From: Oscillospiraceae bacterium
Lineage (GTDB): Bacteria > Bacillota > Clostridia > Oscillospirales > CAG-272
DNA length: 64,000 bases
Direction of reading: 5' to 3'
Assembly (NCBI GenBank): GCA_015063805.1
Contig: SVTK01000004.1
Coordinates: 1 to 64,000 of the forward strand
A program made the translations under genes and the position numbers. A model generated the notes under the pieces. That model searched no databases, was not told the DNA's origin, and was given only the letters and a program-made list of their open reading frames with translations. Positions 26,126-34,392 of the stretch are shown piece after piece (within the stretch, counting starts at the first letter, position 1; each line of letters opens with the position of its first letter).

Positions 26126-28750
26126 TTAGTCCTTGAGCGCAGCCTGAGCGGCAGCCAGACGAGCGATCGGCACGCGGAAGGGCGAGCAGGATACGTAGGT
26201 CAGGCCAACGTTGTGGCAGAACTCAACGGAGGAGGGGTCACCACCGTGCTCACCGCAGATACCAAGCTTGATATCGGGGCGAGTGGAGCGGCCCAGCTCA
26301 GCAGCCATCTTAACGAGCTTGCCAACGCCGTTCTGGTCGAGCTTAGCGAAGGGATCGTTCTCGTAGATCTTGCTGTCGTAGTAAGCGCCCAGGAACTTGC
26401 CGGCGTCGTCACGGGAGAAGCCGAAGGTCATCTGGGTCAGGTCGTTGGTACCGAAGGAGAAGAACTCAGCTTCCTTGGCAATCTCGTCTGCGGTGATGGC
26501 AGCGCGAGGAATCTCGATCATGGTACCAACCTTGTAGTGCATATCGGAGCCTGCGGCTGCGATCTCTGCATCAGCGGTCTCAACCACGAACTTCTTGACG
26601 TACTTCAGCTCGTTGATCTCGCCAACCAGGGGAATCATGATCTCGGGAACGATGTTCCAATCGGGATGAGCCTTCTTGACGTTCAGCGCAGCGCGGATAA
26701 CAGCCTTGGTCTGCATCACAGCGATCTCGGGGTAGGTGACAGCCAGACGGCAGCCACGGTGACCCATCATGGGGTTGAACTCATGGAGAGAGGAAATGAT
26801 GTTCTTGACCTGAGCAACGGTCTTGCCGGTGGTAGCAGCCAGCTTCTCGATGTCCGCTTCCTCGGTGGGAACGAACTCGTGAAGAGGAGGATCGAGGTAA
26901 CGGATGGTAACGGGGCAGCCCTCAAGTGCCTCGTAGAGCTTCTCGAAGTCGCCCTGCTGCATGGGCAGGATCTTCTCCAGAGCAGCCTCGCGGCCCTCAA
27001 CGGTGTCAGAGCAGATCATCTCGCGGATAGCGGCGATACGCTCAGCCTCGAAGAACATATGCTCGGTACGGCAGAGGCCGATACCCTCAGCACCCAGCTC
27101 GCGAGCCTTCTTAGCGTCAGCGGGGGTGTCAGCGTTGGTGCGAACCTGAAGCTTGCGGTACTTGTCGGCCCAGCCCATGATGGTGCCGAAGTTGCCGGAG
27201 ATCTCAGCATCAACGGTGGGGATGATGCCGTCGTAGATCTTACCGGTGGAACCGTCGATGGAGATGAAGTCACCCTCGTGGTAGGTCTTGCCTGCCAGAG
27301 TGAACTGCTTGTTCTCCTCATCCATAGCGATCTCGCCGCAGCCGGAAACGCAGCACTTACCCATGCCGCGGGCAACGACAGCAGCGTGAGAGGTCATACC
27401 GCCGCGGACGGTCAGGATACCCTGAGCGGCCTTCATACCGGTGATGTCCTCGGGAGAGGTCTCAAGACGAACAAGGATAACCTTCTTGCCGGCGTTGTTC
27501 CAAGCCTCTGCATCCTCAGCGGAGAAGACAGCCTGGCCGCAAGCAGCACCGGGGGAAGCACCCAGGCCCTTGCCAACGGGGTTGGCAGCCTTCAGTGCCT
27601 TAGCGTCGAACTGGGGATGGAGCAGAGTGTCCAGGTTACGGGGATCGATCATCAGGACAGCTTCCTGCTCGGTCTTGTGGCCCTCTGCAACCAGGTCAAC
27701 AGCGATCTGGAGAGCGGCCTGAGCGGTACGCTTACCGTTACGGGTCTGGAGCATATAGAGCTTACCGTGCTCAACGGTGAACTCCATATCCTGCATATCG
27801 TGGTAGTGGTTCTCGAGGATGGAGCAGACCTCAACGAACTGCTTGTAAGCCTCGGGGAACTTCTCAGCCATCTGTGCGATGGGCATGGGGGTACGAACAC
27901 CTGCAACAACGTCCTCACCCTGAGCGTTGGTCAGGAACTCACCCATCATCTTCTTCTCGCCGGTAGCGGGATCGCGGGTGAAGGCAACACCGGTGCCGCA
28001 GTCGTCACCCATGTTACCGAAGGCCATAGCCTGTACGTTGACAGCGGTACCCCAGCTGTAGGGGATATCGTTGTCGCGGCGGTACACGTTTGCACGGGGG
28101 TTGTCCCAGGAACGGAACACTGCCTTAACAGCGCCCATGAGCTGCTCCTTAGGATCGGAGGGGAAGTCGGAACCGATCTTGGACTTGTACTCAGCCTTGA
28201 ACTGCTCAGCAAGCTCCTTGAGGTCGTCAGCGGTGAGCTCAACATCGAGCTTAACGCCCTTCTCTTCCTTCATCTTGTCGATGAGCTCCTCGAAGTACTT
28301 CTTACCAACTTCCATAACGACGTCGGAGTACATCTGGATGAAGCGGCGGTAGCAGTCGTAAGCCCAGCGAGCATTGCCGGACTTCTCAGCCATAACCTGA
28401 ACCACGTCCTCATTGAGACCGAGGTTAAGGATGGTATCCATCATGCCGGGCATGGATGCGCGGGCACCGGAACGAACAGAAACGAGCAGGGGGTTCTCCT
28501 TGTCACCGAACTTCTTGCCGGTGATCTCTTCCATCTTGACGATGTACTCGTTGATTTCAGCCTGAATGTCAGCGTTGATCTGACGGCCGTCCTCGTAGTA
28601 CTTGGTGCAAGCCTCAGTGGAAATGGTGAAGCCCTGGGGAACAGGAAGGCCGAGCTTGGTCATCTCAGCCAAGTTTGCGCCCTTACCGCCGAGCAGCTCA
28701 CGCATAGAAGCGTCGCCCTCAGAGAAAAGGTAGACATACTTTTTGGACAT
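26126..28750 (-). CDS. ppdK: Pyruvate, phosphate dikinase
   Basis: It interconverts pyruvate, ATP and phosphate with PEP, AMP and pyrophosphate in central carbon flow. The 874-residue length is standard. The ATP-grasp N-terminal domain begins KYVYLFSEGDA and GGKGANLAEM. The swivelling domain has the phosphohistidine motif GGMTSHAAVVARGMG, with His at about residue 455. The C-terminal PEP/pyruvate barrel shows FGTNDLTQMTFGFSRDD and CGEHGGDP. Codon use is strongly biased, suggesting high expression. GGAGG precedes the ATG, and a TATAAT -10 box lies about 90 bases upstream. Confidence 0.97.
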   Translation of the reverse strand: MSKKYVYLFSEGDASMRELLGGKGANLAEMTKLGLPVPQGFTISTEACTKYYEDGRQINADIQAEINEYIVKMEEITGKKFGDKENPLLVSVRSGARASMPGMMDTILNLGLNEDVVQVMAEKSGNARWAYDCYRRFIQMYSDVVMEVGKKYFEELIDKMKEEKGVKLDVELTADDLKELAEQFKAEYKSKIGSDFPSDPKEQLMGAVKAVFRSWDNPRANVYRRDNDIPYSWGTAVNVQAMAFGNMGDDCGTGVAFTRDPATGEKKMMGEFLTNAQGEDVVAGVRTPMPIAQMAEKFPEAYKQFVEVCSILENHYHDMQDMEFTVEHGKLYMLQTRNGKRTAQAALQIAVDLVAEGHKTEQEAVLMIDPRNLDTLLHPQFDAKALKAANPVGKGLGASPGAACGQAVFSAEDAEAWNNAGKKVILVRLETSPEDITGMKAAQGILTVRGGMTSHAAVVARGMGKCCVSGCGEIAMDEENKQFTLAGKTYHEGDFISIDGSTGKIYDGIIPTVDAEISGNFGTIMGWADKYRKLQVRTNADTPADAKKARELGAEGIGLCRTEHMFFEAERIAAIREMICSDTVEGREAALEKILPMQQGDFEKLYEALEGCPVTIRYLDPPLHEFVPTEEADIEKLAATTGKTVAQVKNIISSLHEFNPMMGHRGCRLAVTYPEIAVMQTKAVIRAALNVKKAHPDWNIVPEIMIPLVGEINELKYVKKFVVETADAEIAAAGSDMHYKVGTMIEIPRAAITADEIAKEAEFFSFGTNDLTQMTFGFSRDDAGKFLGAYYDSKIYENDPFAKLDQNGVGKLVKMAAELGRSTRPDIKLGICGEHGGDPSSVEFCHNVGLTYVSCSPFRVPIARLAAAQAALKD

Positions 28751-28837
28751 TGCGTAATTCCTCCATTTATCAAATAAATTTTAGGCATAGGAAAGCTACG
28801 GACATAGAATAAGCCTCCTGCGTCCGCCGTACCACAT

Positions 28838-28866
28838 ATTATACCATAGTTTCCTTAATATTACCA
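28838..28866 (-). promoter_or_regulatory. Probable promoter of ppdK
   Basis: On the minus strand a TATAAT box (28843-28838) is preceded by TATGG. The -35 position 17 bases upstream, TGGTAA, is weak. The leader is about 80 bases. Confidence 0.5.
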
Positions 28867-28939
28867 GTACTTTTCGCAAAAAAAGGTAAATTTTTTTTGA
28901 ATTTTCCCTTCCACCACCGCAAAACCGCAAAATTATGGC

Positions 28940-28984
28940 AAAAAAGGGAAATTCCGCCGCAAATTTACCGTTTGCGGCGGAATT
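28940..28984 (-). terminator. Terminator after the cyclophilin gene
   Basis: A perfect 14-base-pair stem, AATTCCGCCGCAAA (28950-28963) with its complement (28971-28984), carries TTTTTT on the minus-strand side. Confidence 0.88.
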
Positions 28985-29016
28985 CTCTGTTTTACCGTTT
29001 GCCGAACAGCAAACGA

Positions 29017-29511
29017 TCAGTCCTCCAGACGGCGAACCGTTTCGATCACCACAGGGAAGCGGGGCACATCCTGATGATAGCCGTAGCTGCCCGTGGGCAC
29101 GGTGGCGATGGCATCAATAACCTCCAGCCCCTCGATTACCTGACCGAATGCGGCATACTGGCCGTCCAGGTGGGGCGCCTTTTCGTGCATCACGAAGAAC
29201 TGGGACGAGGCAGAGTTGGGCTCCATGGTGCGCGCCATGGACAGCACACCGCGCTCGTGGGCAAGGTCGTTCTCGGGGAAACCGTTGGCAGCAAACTCAC
29301 CATAAATGGCCTCGGCGTGCTTCTGATTCATCTGCTCGTCAAAGCCGCCGCCCTGGATCATAAATCCGGGGATGGTGCGGTGGAAAATCAGCCCGTCAAA
29401 GAACTTGCGGTCAATGAGGGAGAGGAAATTCTCCACCGTTTTCGGTGCCTTCTCGGGGTACAGCTCGGCAACCATGCTGCCGTAATCGCGAATCACAAAC
29501 TCAATCTTCAT
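29017..29511 (-). CDS. Peptidyl-prolyl cis-trans isomerase, cyclophilin type
   Basis: A 164-residue cytoplasmic cyclophilin that isomerises Xaa-Pro bonds during folding. Family motifs are FFDGLIFHRTIPGFMIQGG (active-site Arg in FHR), ERGVLSMAR, NSASSQFFV and YAAFGQVIEG. No signal peptide is present. The frame extends upstream, but AAGGAG precedes the ATG at 29511 and gives the usual MKIEFVIRDYG start. It has its own terminator downstream. A family A palindrome separates it from the wecB gene. Confidence 0.93.
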   Translation of the reverse strand: MKIEFVIRDYGSMVAELYPEKAPKTVENFLSLIDRKFFDGLIFHRTIPGFMIQGGGFDEQMNQKHAEAIYGEFAANGFPENDLAHERGVLSMARTMEPNSASSQFFVMHEKAPHLDGQYAAFGQVIEGLEVIDAIATVPTGSYGYHQDVPRFPVVIETVRRLED

Positions 29512-29564
29512 AAAATATCTCCTTGTATCGTCAGAAAAATTTTTCAGAAAGTTTTCGCGGGGGT

Positions 29565-29619
29565 CCGGGGGAGCCTTTTCCAAAAGGCTCCCCCGGCAGG
29601 GTGTGGGACAGCGTCCCAC
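29565..29619. repeat. Family A palindrome with an added hairpin, between wecB and cyclophilin genes
   Basis: CCGGGGGAGCC, TTTTCCAAAA and GGCTCCCCCGG (29565-29596) are followed by GTGGGAC-AGC-GTCCCAC (29603-29619). The same two-part design occurs at 58804-58864 next to another leftward gene stop. Confidence 0.78.
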
Positions 29620-29623
29620 GACC

Positions 29624-30751
29624 TTATCTCCCCTCAGCCCAGGCAATGATTGCATCGGCAATCCGCTCGCTGGCGTGCCCATCCCCGTAAGGATTCACCG
29701 CATGAGCCATAGCTTCATACGCCGCGGCATCATTCAGCAGACACTCGGTCTCGGCCACAACGACATCCTCATCCACACCGATAATCTTCACCGTGCCCGC
29801 CTCCACCGCCTCGGGACGCTCGGTCTCGGTACGAAGCACCAACACGGGAACCCCCAGGGAAGGTGCCTCCTCCTGCAGTCCGCCGGAATCGGTGAGCACC
29901 AGGGTGGATTTGGCCATGAGATTATGCATATCCCCCAGCCCCACAGGATCACAAAGAACAATGCGCTCATGCCCCTCCAGCAGAGGGAAAACGGTATTGC
30001 GAACGGCCGGTGAAAGATGCACAGGATAGATCACCGTCACATCGGGATGGGCATCCACAATCCGGCGCACGGCGCGGCAGATGGCGGCAATGCCCTCTCC
30101 CTGGTTTTCCCGGCGATGGGCCGTCAGGGTGATAAACCGGCGATCGGGGGCATCAAAATCAATGGCTCTCAGCTTTTCATCCGCGAAGGTGTACCCCTCC
30201 CGCACGGTATAGGCAAACGCATCAATGACGGTGTTCCCCGTCACATGGATCCCCTCGGTGATCCCCTCGGCGACGAGATTGGCGCGGTTCTGCACCGTAG
30301 GGGCAAAATGCAGCTCTGCCAGCCGTCCCACCAGAGAGCGGTTCATCTCCTCGGGAAAGGGGGAGTAGCGGTCAAAGCTCCGGAGCCCCGCCTCCACATG
30401 GCCCACCGGGATCTTTTCATAAAAAGCGGCCAGCGCCGCCACAAAGCAGGTGGAGGTATCCCCATGAACCAGTACCAGATCGGGGCGATCCTCCCGGAGA
30501 ACCTTGGTCATCCCCGCCAGGATATCCGTAGTGATGCTCTGCAGGGTCTGAGCGGGCTTCATAATATTGAGGTCATAATCGGCCTTCACCCCGAAAAGCG
30601 CGGTGACGGCATCCAGCATCTCCCGATGCTGTGCGGTCAGCGTAACGGTGGTGCGCAGCTCGGGCCGGCGCTTCAGCTCAAGCACCAGGGGGCACATCTT
30701 CACCGCATCGGGGCGGGTGCCGAAGACACACATGATATGGGGCTTTTTCAT
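29624..30751 (-). CDS. wecB: UDP-N-acetylglucosamine 2-epimerase (non-hydrolysing)
   Basis: It converts UDP-GlcNAc to UDP-ManNAc for teichoic acid linkage units or surface polysaccharides. The 375-residue protein shows VFGTRPDAVKMCP at the start, VHGDTST, the catalytic GHVEAGLRSFD (two acidic residues), ENQGEG and TDSGGLQEEAPSLG for UDP binding. The start overlaps the end of the Mini-RNase III gene by four bases, so the two are translated from one message. No polysaccharide genes adjoin it here. Confidence 0.95.
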   Translation of the reverse strand: MKKPHIMCVFGTRPDAVKMCPLVLELKRRPELRTTVTLTAQHREMLDAVTALFGVKADYDLNIMKPAQTLQSITTDILAGMTKVLREDRPDLVLVHGDTSTCFVAALAAFYEKIPVGHVEAGLRSFDRYSPFPEEMNRSLVGRLAELHFAPTVQNRANLVAEGITEGIHVTGNTVIDAFAYTVREGYTFADEKLRAIDFDAPDRRFITLTAHRRENQGEGIAAICRAVRRIVDAHPDVTVIYPVHLSPAVRNTVFPLLEGHERIVLCDPVGLGDMHNLMAKSTLVLTDSGGLQEEAPSLGVPVLVLRTETERPEAVEAGTVKIIGVDEDVVVAETECLLNDAAAYEAMAHAVNPYGDGHASERIADAIIAWAEGR

Positions 30752-31182
30752 GTCGGATCATCCTTTCTTTCTGCCGCCGGGGGAAGTCCAAGCTCCTCCC
30801 GCAGGGCAGCGATCTGTGGGGCATAGGCCTCGGCGAACAGCGCATGGAGCCGATCCACCCGCCGCTCCAGCCAAAGGGCGGCGAGAAGGGCTTCAAACCC
30901 CGTGGCATAGCGATATTCCTGCACCGTGGCACTTTTGGGCACGTTGGCCGTGCTGTGGTTCCGCCCAAGGCGGAAGAAGGCCGACTCCTCCTCAGAGAGG
31001 ATGGGCAGAATGCGGCGCACCGCCTCAGCCTGTGCCGATGCCCGGACAAAGCTCAGGGCAAACTGATTGAGCCGGGCAGAGGAGCCGAAACCCAGCCCCA
31101 CCAACAGCTCCCGCACGCAAAGCTCACACACCGCGTCCCCCAGGTAGGCGAGCGCGGCAGGAGAGGTGGAAGATGCAGTCAT
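30748..31182 (-). CDS. mrnC: Mini-ribonuclease III
   Basis: A 144-residue RNase III catalytic domain without a double-stranded RNA-binding domain, as in MrnC, which matures 23S rRNA in Gram-positives. The RNase III signature is ALAYLGDAVCELCVR, with the acidic residues of the active site, and the second acidic set is in YATGFEALLAALWLE. AAAGGA before 31182 sets the start. A TTTACA-17-TATACT promoter precedes it, and wecB follows with a four-base overlap. Confidence 0.93.
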   Translation of the reverse strand: MTASSTSPAALAYLGDAVCELCVRELLVGLGFGSSARLNQFALSFVRASAQAEAVRRILPILSEEESAFFRLGRNHSTANVPKSATVQEYRYATGFEALLAALWLERRVDRLHALFAEAYAPQIAALREELGLPPAAERKDDPT

Positions 31183-31213
31183 AGCAATTCCTTTCGGTGT
31201 TGTAATCTTATAC

Positions 31214-31242
31214 AGTATACCACAAAAATCAAGCCTTGTAAA
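31214..31242 (-). promoter_or_regulatory. Promoter of mrnC-wecB
   Basis: On the minus strand, TTTACA (31242-31237), 17 bases and TATACT (31219-31214), about 30 bases before the mrnC start. Confidence 0.7.
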
Positions 31243-31255
31243 GGGGAGGAAATAC

Positions 31256-31289
31256 AAAAAGGGGCTGCTGCATCTGCAGCAACCCCTTG
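31256..31289 (-). terminator. Terminator after the Gfo/Idh oxidoreductase gene
   Basis: On the minus strand, AAGGGGTTGCTGCA pairs with TGCAGCAGCCCCTT (one wobble) and runs into TTTTTG. Confidence 0.88.
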
Positions 31290-31292
31290 CCG

Positions 31293-32564
31293 TTAATTGA
31301 GTTCTTTGCCGGGCCAGCTGTAGTCGGTAAAGACCTTGGGATCGTTCCAGATCTCCTCGGCTGCAGCACGATCGGCGGGATCCATCTTCCAGTTCTGATT
31401 TTCCTTGGCGGGCAGACTGCGATTGCCGTTGGCATCAAGGAAGGGAGAGAGCGTGTCATTCTCCCACTTAACCAGCTCAGCCTCGTCACGGAAATCAGGG
31501 ATAGCATAGGGCTTGCCGCCCTCCAGCACCGAACGCCAGCCCAGTACGCCAACAGCCGCCATGGCTACGCCGCGGTAAACATCGTTGTAGGGCTGAATCC
31601 CCTCTTCGATGCAGCGGATAAACTCACGGACCACGAAATAGTCCGCGCCGCCGTGACCCGAACCGGCAGATGCTCCCTTGTCAAAGGGAGGATCGGGAAT
31701 GTAGGTGTTATAGCGGGGCGTACCGTCGGGCTTGGAGAAGCTGTTGTAGCGCACCGCCACCACGGAAGAATCGTAGCGCACGGTTTCCATGGTGCCGCGG
31801 AAGTGGGTGAAATGGTACCAAGTAGCATGTACACCGCCGCTGATACAGCCGGTAGAGGTGAAGACCGCACCGTTGTCCATCTTGGTCATCATAATGCCGC
31901 AGGGGTCAACCTGACGGGCAATGCCCTTATGGTAATCGTCGGAGTGAGCCGCCTGTGCCATGACCAGCTTGGGCATGGTATCGGAGACATACATCAGCGG
32001 GGAAAGGGCATGGGAGTTGTAATAGGTAGCCGCCAGGGAGTTACGCCAGTGGTTGGGACCGGGAGCAAGACGGTTGCGATCGCCGGCGGAGGCGGGATGG
32101 ACATACTCACCGTGGGCATAGAGCAGATCGCCCAACTCACCGGTTCCGTAGATCCGCTTCATCTCCTGCAGGGCAGGGGTGTACTGATAGTTCTCACCGA
32201 ACATAAAGGTTGCACGGTCGCGGTATTTCTCCGCCGCGCGAACCAGCGCCACCATATCCGCCATGGTCGCACCGCAGATGGGCTCGATGCAGACGCTGAT
32301 GCCCTTCTCCAGCAGACGAATCACATAGGGAACGTGCTGCTCGAAATAGTTGGCCACATAAACGCCGTCCATTTCGTGCTCGATAAAATCATCAAAGCGG
32401 GCATAGGCCTTGCCGCCCTCAGCCAGGATGGATTTTGCGCTCTCCAGCTTAGCGGGATTGTGATCACATACTGCGACGATCTCACCGCCGGCGGGAACCA
32501 CATATTTTCCCATCGACAGACCGCGGCCGCAGCCAAAAATACCGATTCTCGGTTTGTTTGCCAT
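31293..32564 (-). CDS. Gfo/Idh/MocA-family oxidoreductase
   Basis: A 423-residue cytoplasmic NAD(P)-dependent sugar dehydrogenase-type protein. The N-terminal Rossmann fold has IGIFGCGRGLSMG. The signature lysine region of the family reads EKGISVCIEPICG here, where a canonical EKP would be expected: the usual Lys of the EKP motif is replaced by Glu-Pro (IEP). The C-terminal domain is alpha/beta. Substrate is unknown. AAGGAGGAA precedes the ATG, and a minus-strand TATAAT lies at 32604-32599. It is monocistronic, with its own terminator. Confidence 0.85.
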   Translation of the reverse strand: MANKPRIGIFGCGRGLSMGKYVVPAGGEIVAVCDHNPAKLESAKSILAEGGKAYARFDDFIEHEMDGVYVANYFEQHVPYVIRLLEKGISVCIEPICGATMADMVALVRAAEKYRDRATFMFGENYQYTPALQEMKRIYGTGELGDLLYAHGEYVHPASAGDRNRLAPGPNHWRNSLAATYYNSHALSPLMYVSDTMPKLVMAQAAHSDDYHKGIARQVDPCGIMMTKMDNGAVFTSTGCISGGVHATWYHFTHFRGTMETVRYDSSVVAVRYNSFSKPDGTPRYNTYIPDPPFDKGASAGSGHGGADYFVVREFIRCIEEGIQPYNDVYRGVAMAAVGVLGWRSVLEGGKPYAIPDFRDEAELVKWENDTLSPFLDANGNRSLPAKENQNWKMDPADRAAAEEIWNDPKVFTDYSWPGKELN

Positions 32565-32685
32565 GTTTTCTTCCTCCTTGTGGATAGAATGTGCTTTTAT
32601 TATAACCCTACCGTCTCTCCCAGGTAATGTCTTTTTTGCACAAAAAAACGCAGATTTTTTTCACGTTTTCCACAAAGAGATCGTC

Positions 32686-33294
32686 TCAGAACCGCGCCCG
32701 CAGCTCCACCACCCGGCCGTAGATCCGCACCGGCAGGGACACGCATTCCCGGCGGGAGTAGAACATGGGGGCATAGGCGGGATTGAGGGAGATGAGCATC
32801 AGTCCGTCGGGAGTCTTCTGCAGCTTTTTGCAGGTTGCCTCCTCATCCCCCACTGTCACAATCACAATATCCCCCGACTCGGCATCGGGCTGGCGGCGGA
32901 CGATCACCACGTCCCCCTCAGCGAAGCGGGGCTCCATGCTGCTGCCCTTGATGCGCAGGGCGGCAAATTCCCCGCCTGCGGCGGTGGCGGCATCGATCTC
33001 CACAAAGTCGTCGGGATCCTCGGGGTCATAGTCGGTGACGGCATCAATGGGCACTCCCGCCGCCACATTGCCGTACACGGGGATCCGCACCCCACGGGGA
33101 GTGTCCCCTTCGCAGTCCAGCAGGTACTCCACCGAAACCCCCAGCAGAGACGCCAGGCTCACCAACTTATCCAGATCGGGCTGGCTTCCCCCGCTTTCCC
33201 ACATGGCAATGGCCGATCGACTGACCCCCATCCGGGCCGCCAGCTCGGCCTGGTTCATTCCCGCCCGGCGGCGGCATTCTCTCAGCTTCAGCAT
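32686..33294 (-). CDS. S24-family repressor (XRE domain plus self-cleaving peptidase domain)
   Basis: A 202-residue LexA/CI-like repressor. Residues 1 to about 62 are a Cro/C1 helix-turn-helix (GMNQAELAARMGVSRSAIAMWESG). Residues about 70-200 are the S24 peptidase fold with the Ser nucleophile in GSSMEP and the Lys base in TCKKL, so RecA-assisted or stress-triggered self-cleavage is possible. A cleavage-site-like VYGNVAAG segment lies between the domains. Its own promoter carries a GTCAA-N5-TTGAC inverted repeat in the spacer, and two more such sites occur in the divergent control region, implying autoregulation. Confidence 0.9.
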   Translation of the reverse strand: MLKLRECRRRAGMNQAELAARMGVSRSAIAMWESGGSQPDLDKLVSLASLLGVSVEYLLDCEGDTPRGVRIPVYGNVAAGVPIDAVTDYDPEDPDDFVEIDAATAAGGEFAALRIKGSSMEPRFAEGDVVIVRRQPDAESGDIVIVTVGDEEATCKKLQKTPDGLMLISLNPAYAPMFYSRRECVSLPVRIYGRVVELRARF

Positions 33295-33335
33295 AATTTC
33301 TTTCCTTTCTCGATCATGGTGGGTTCTCAGCTTTT

Positions 33336-33364
33336 ATTATAACGTCAACTTTTTTGACAGTCAA
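33336..33364 (-). promoter_or_regulatory. Promoter of the S24 repressor gene
   Basis: On the minus strand, TTGACT (33364-33359), 17 bases and TATAAT (33341-33336). The operator-like repeat at 33344-33358 fills the spacer. Confidence 0.85.
33344..33358. promoter_or_regulatory. Operator-like site 1, GTCAA-N5-TTGAC
   Basis: A perfect inverted repeat with five-base halves and a CTTTT spacer, lying between the -35 and -10 boxes of the S24 repressor promoter. Confidence 0.7.
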
Positions 33365-33384
33365 GAGGATTTTGAAATTTTTTC

Positions 33385-33399
33385 GGCAATTATCTTGAC
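33385..33399. promoter_or_regulatory. Operator-like site 3, one mismatch
   Basis: GGCAA-N5-TTGAC has the same spacing as the two perfect sites and one changed base. It overlaps the -35 box of the rightward promoter. Confidence 0.5.
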
Positions 33400-33423
33400 A
33401 GACATTTTCCTCCGTGGTATTCT
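33395..33423 (+). promoter_or_regulatory. Rightward promoter facing the S24 repressor
   Basis: TTGACA (33395-33400), 17 bases and TATTCT (33418-33423). The leader to the zinc protein gene is about 95 bases. Confidence 0.7.
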
Positions 33424-33436
33424 GTTCACGGTAAAA

Positions 33437-33451
33437 GTCAATTTTCTTGAC
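33437..33451. promoter_or_regulatory. Operator-like site 2, GTCAA-N5-TTGAC
   Basis: A perfect inverted repeat with a TTTTC spacer, about 14 bases after the rightward -10 box. A bound repressor there would block early transcription. Confidence 0.7.
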
Positions 33452-33526
33452 ATTTTTGCACAAGGGTTGCGTGTAAAGCCGGAAACGGCCGCCGAAGATT
33501 ACCGAACAAAGAAAGAAGGGATACTT

Positions 33527-33745
33527 ATGTGTGAAATCTGTCATCAGTATATCTGCCCCAACTCCTGCCCCAATGCTGAGGAGGGAGCTGTAGGTGTCTG
33601 CGCTTACTGCGAGGACATCGTTTATGAGGGTCAGCACCGCATCCGCGAGGTGGGCGGGCGGCTCTTCCACGCCGAATGCCTGGAGGAGCTGTCGGTGGCT
33701 GAGCTGCTGGCGCAGTTCGAGATCGAGGTCAGCGAGGAGCTGTAA
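33527..33745 (+). CDS. Small zinc-binding protein
   Basis: A 72-residue protein not matching a family I can name. Cysteines fall as C-x2-C (MCEICHQ), C-x3-C (ICPNSC), C-x2-C (CAYC) and H-x2-C (FHAEC), a pattern like a LIM or treble-clef zinc finger that binds two zinc ions. The acidic helical tail is ELSVAELLAQFEIEVSEEL. GAAGGG precedes the ATG. The rightward promoter with S24 operator-like sites drives it, so it is a probable member of that repressor's regulon. Confidence 0.7.
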   Translation: MCEICHQYICPNSCPNAEEGAVGVCAYCEDIVYEGQHRIREVGGRLFHAECLEELSVAELLAQFEIEVSEEL

Positions 33746-33767
33746 CAGGGCAAAATCCCGGGGGCTC

Positions 33768-33796
33768 TTGCCAAAGCCGCGGATCTGTGTTATAAT
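33768..33796 (+). promoter_or_regulatory. Promoter of the DUF1934-holA-rnmV operon
   Basis: TTGCCA (33768-33773), 17 bases and TATAAT (33791-33796), about 30 bases before the start codon. Confidence 0.75.
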
Positions 33797-33829
33797 GGGG
33801 GCAGAAGTACCAAGACGAGGTAGACAAAT

Positions 33830-34390
33830 ATGAAGCAAACCAAAATCAAGATCAAGATCACCAGCCGGCAGATTGCCGTGTCCCAGCAGGTACAGGCCAA
33901 AGTGCGCGCCGACCTGGAGGCACAGGGGATGTCCCTCTCCGGTGAGGACGACAACACCGACGATACCTTTGAGCTGTCCAGCGAAGGGGTTCTCTACGTT
34001 GACGACGGCCGGGTGACAGTGGAATATCAGGAAACCGAACTGACGGGCATGGCGGGTGCCAAAACCAAGGTCAGCTTCACCCGGGACAATCCCGCCCTGG
34101 TCACCATGATGCGGGAAGGAACGGTGGAAACGGTGATGGTCTTCGAGCAGGGCCGTCAGCACATCTGCTCTTATCTCACCGCCTATATGCCCTTTGAGCT
34201 TTGCGTCCGCACCTTCCGGGTGGTGAATGAGCTGTTGGAAAGCGGCTTCCTCTACCTGGACTACACCGTAGAGGTACGGGGCGCGCGGCTGGAGCGGAAC
34301 AAGTTCACCATGGAGATCACCCCTCAGGACACCGGGCTTGACAGCCTGCTGGCCCACGACACCCTCCCCACCCCCGGGGAGCAGAGCTGA
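33830..34390 (+). CDS. DUF1934-family calycin-like protein
   Basis: A 186-residue cytoplasmic protein resembling DUF1934 (YwiB-like). It opens with KIKIKITSRQ and has an acidic linker DDNTDDTFELSSEG. Beta strands typical of a calycin barrel follow, including EGVLYVDDGRVTVEYQETELTGM and the later LYLDYTVEVRG. The ligand is unknown. It is the first gene of an operon with the DNA polymerase III delta subunit, which begins two bases after its stop, so the two are probably translationally coupled. Confidence 0.8.
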   Translation: MKQTKIKIKITSRQIAVSQQVQAKVRADLEAQGMSLSGEDDNTDDTFELSSEGVLYVDDGRVTVEYQETELTGMAGAKTKVSFTRDNPALVTMMREGTVETVMVFEQGRQHICSYLTAYMPFELCVRTFRVVNELLESGFLYLDYTVEVRGARLERNKFTMEITPQDTGLDSLLAHDTLPTPGEQS

Positions 34391-34392
34391 CC

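Noticed and set aside
26213-28777. An 854-residue open frame opposite ppdK
   Set aside because: It is the shadow of ppdK, with low-complexity Leu/Val/Gly content.
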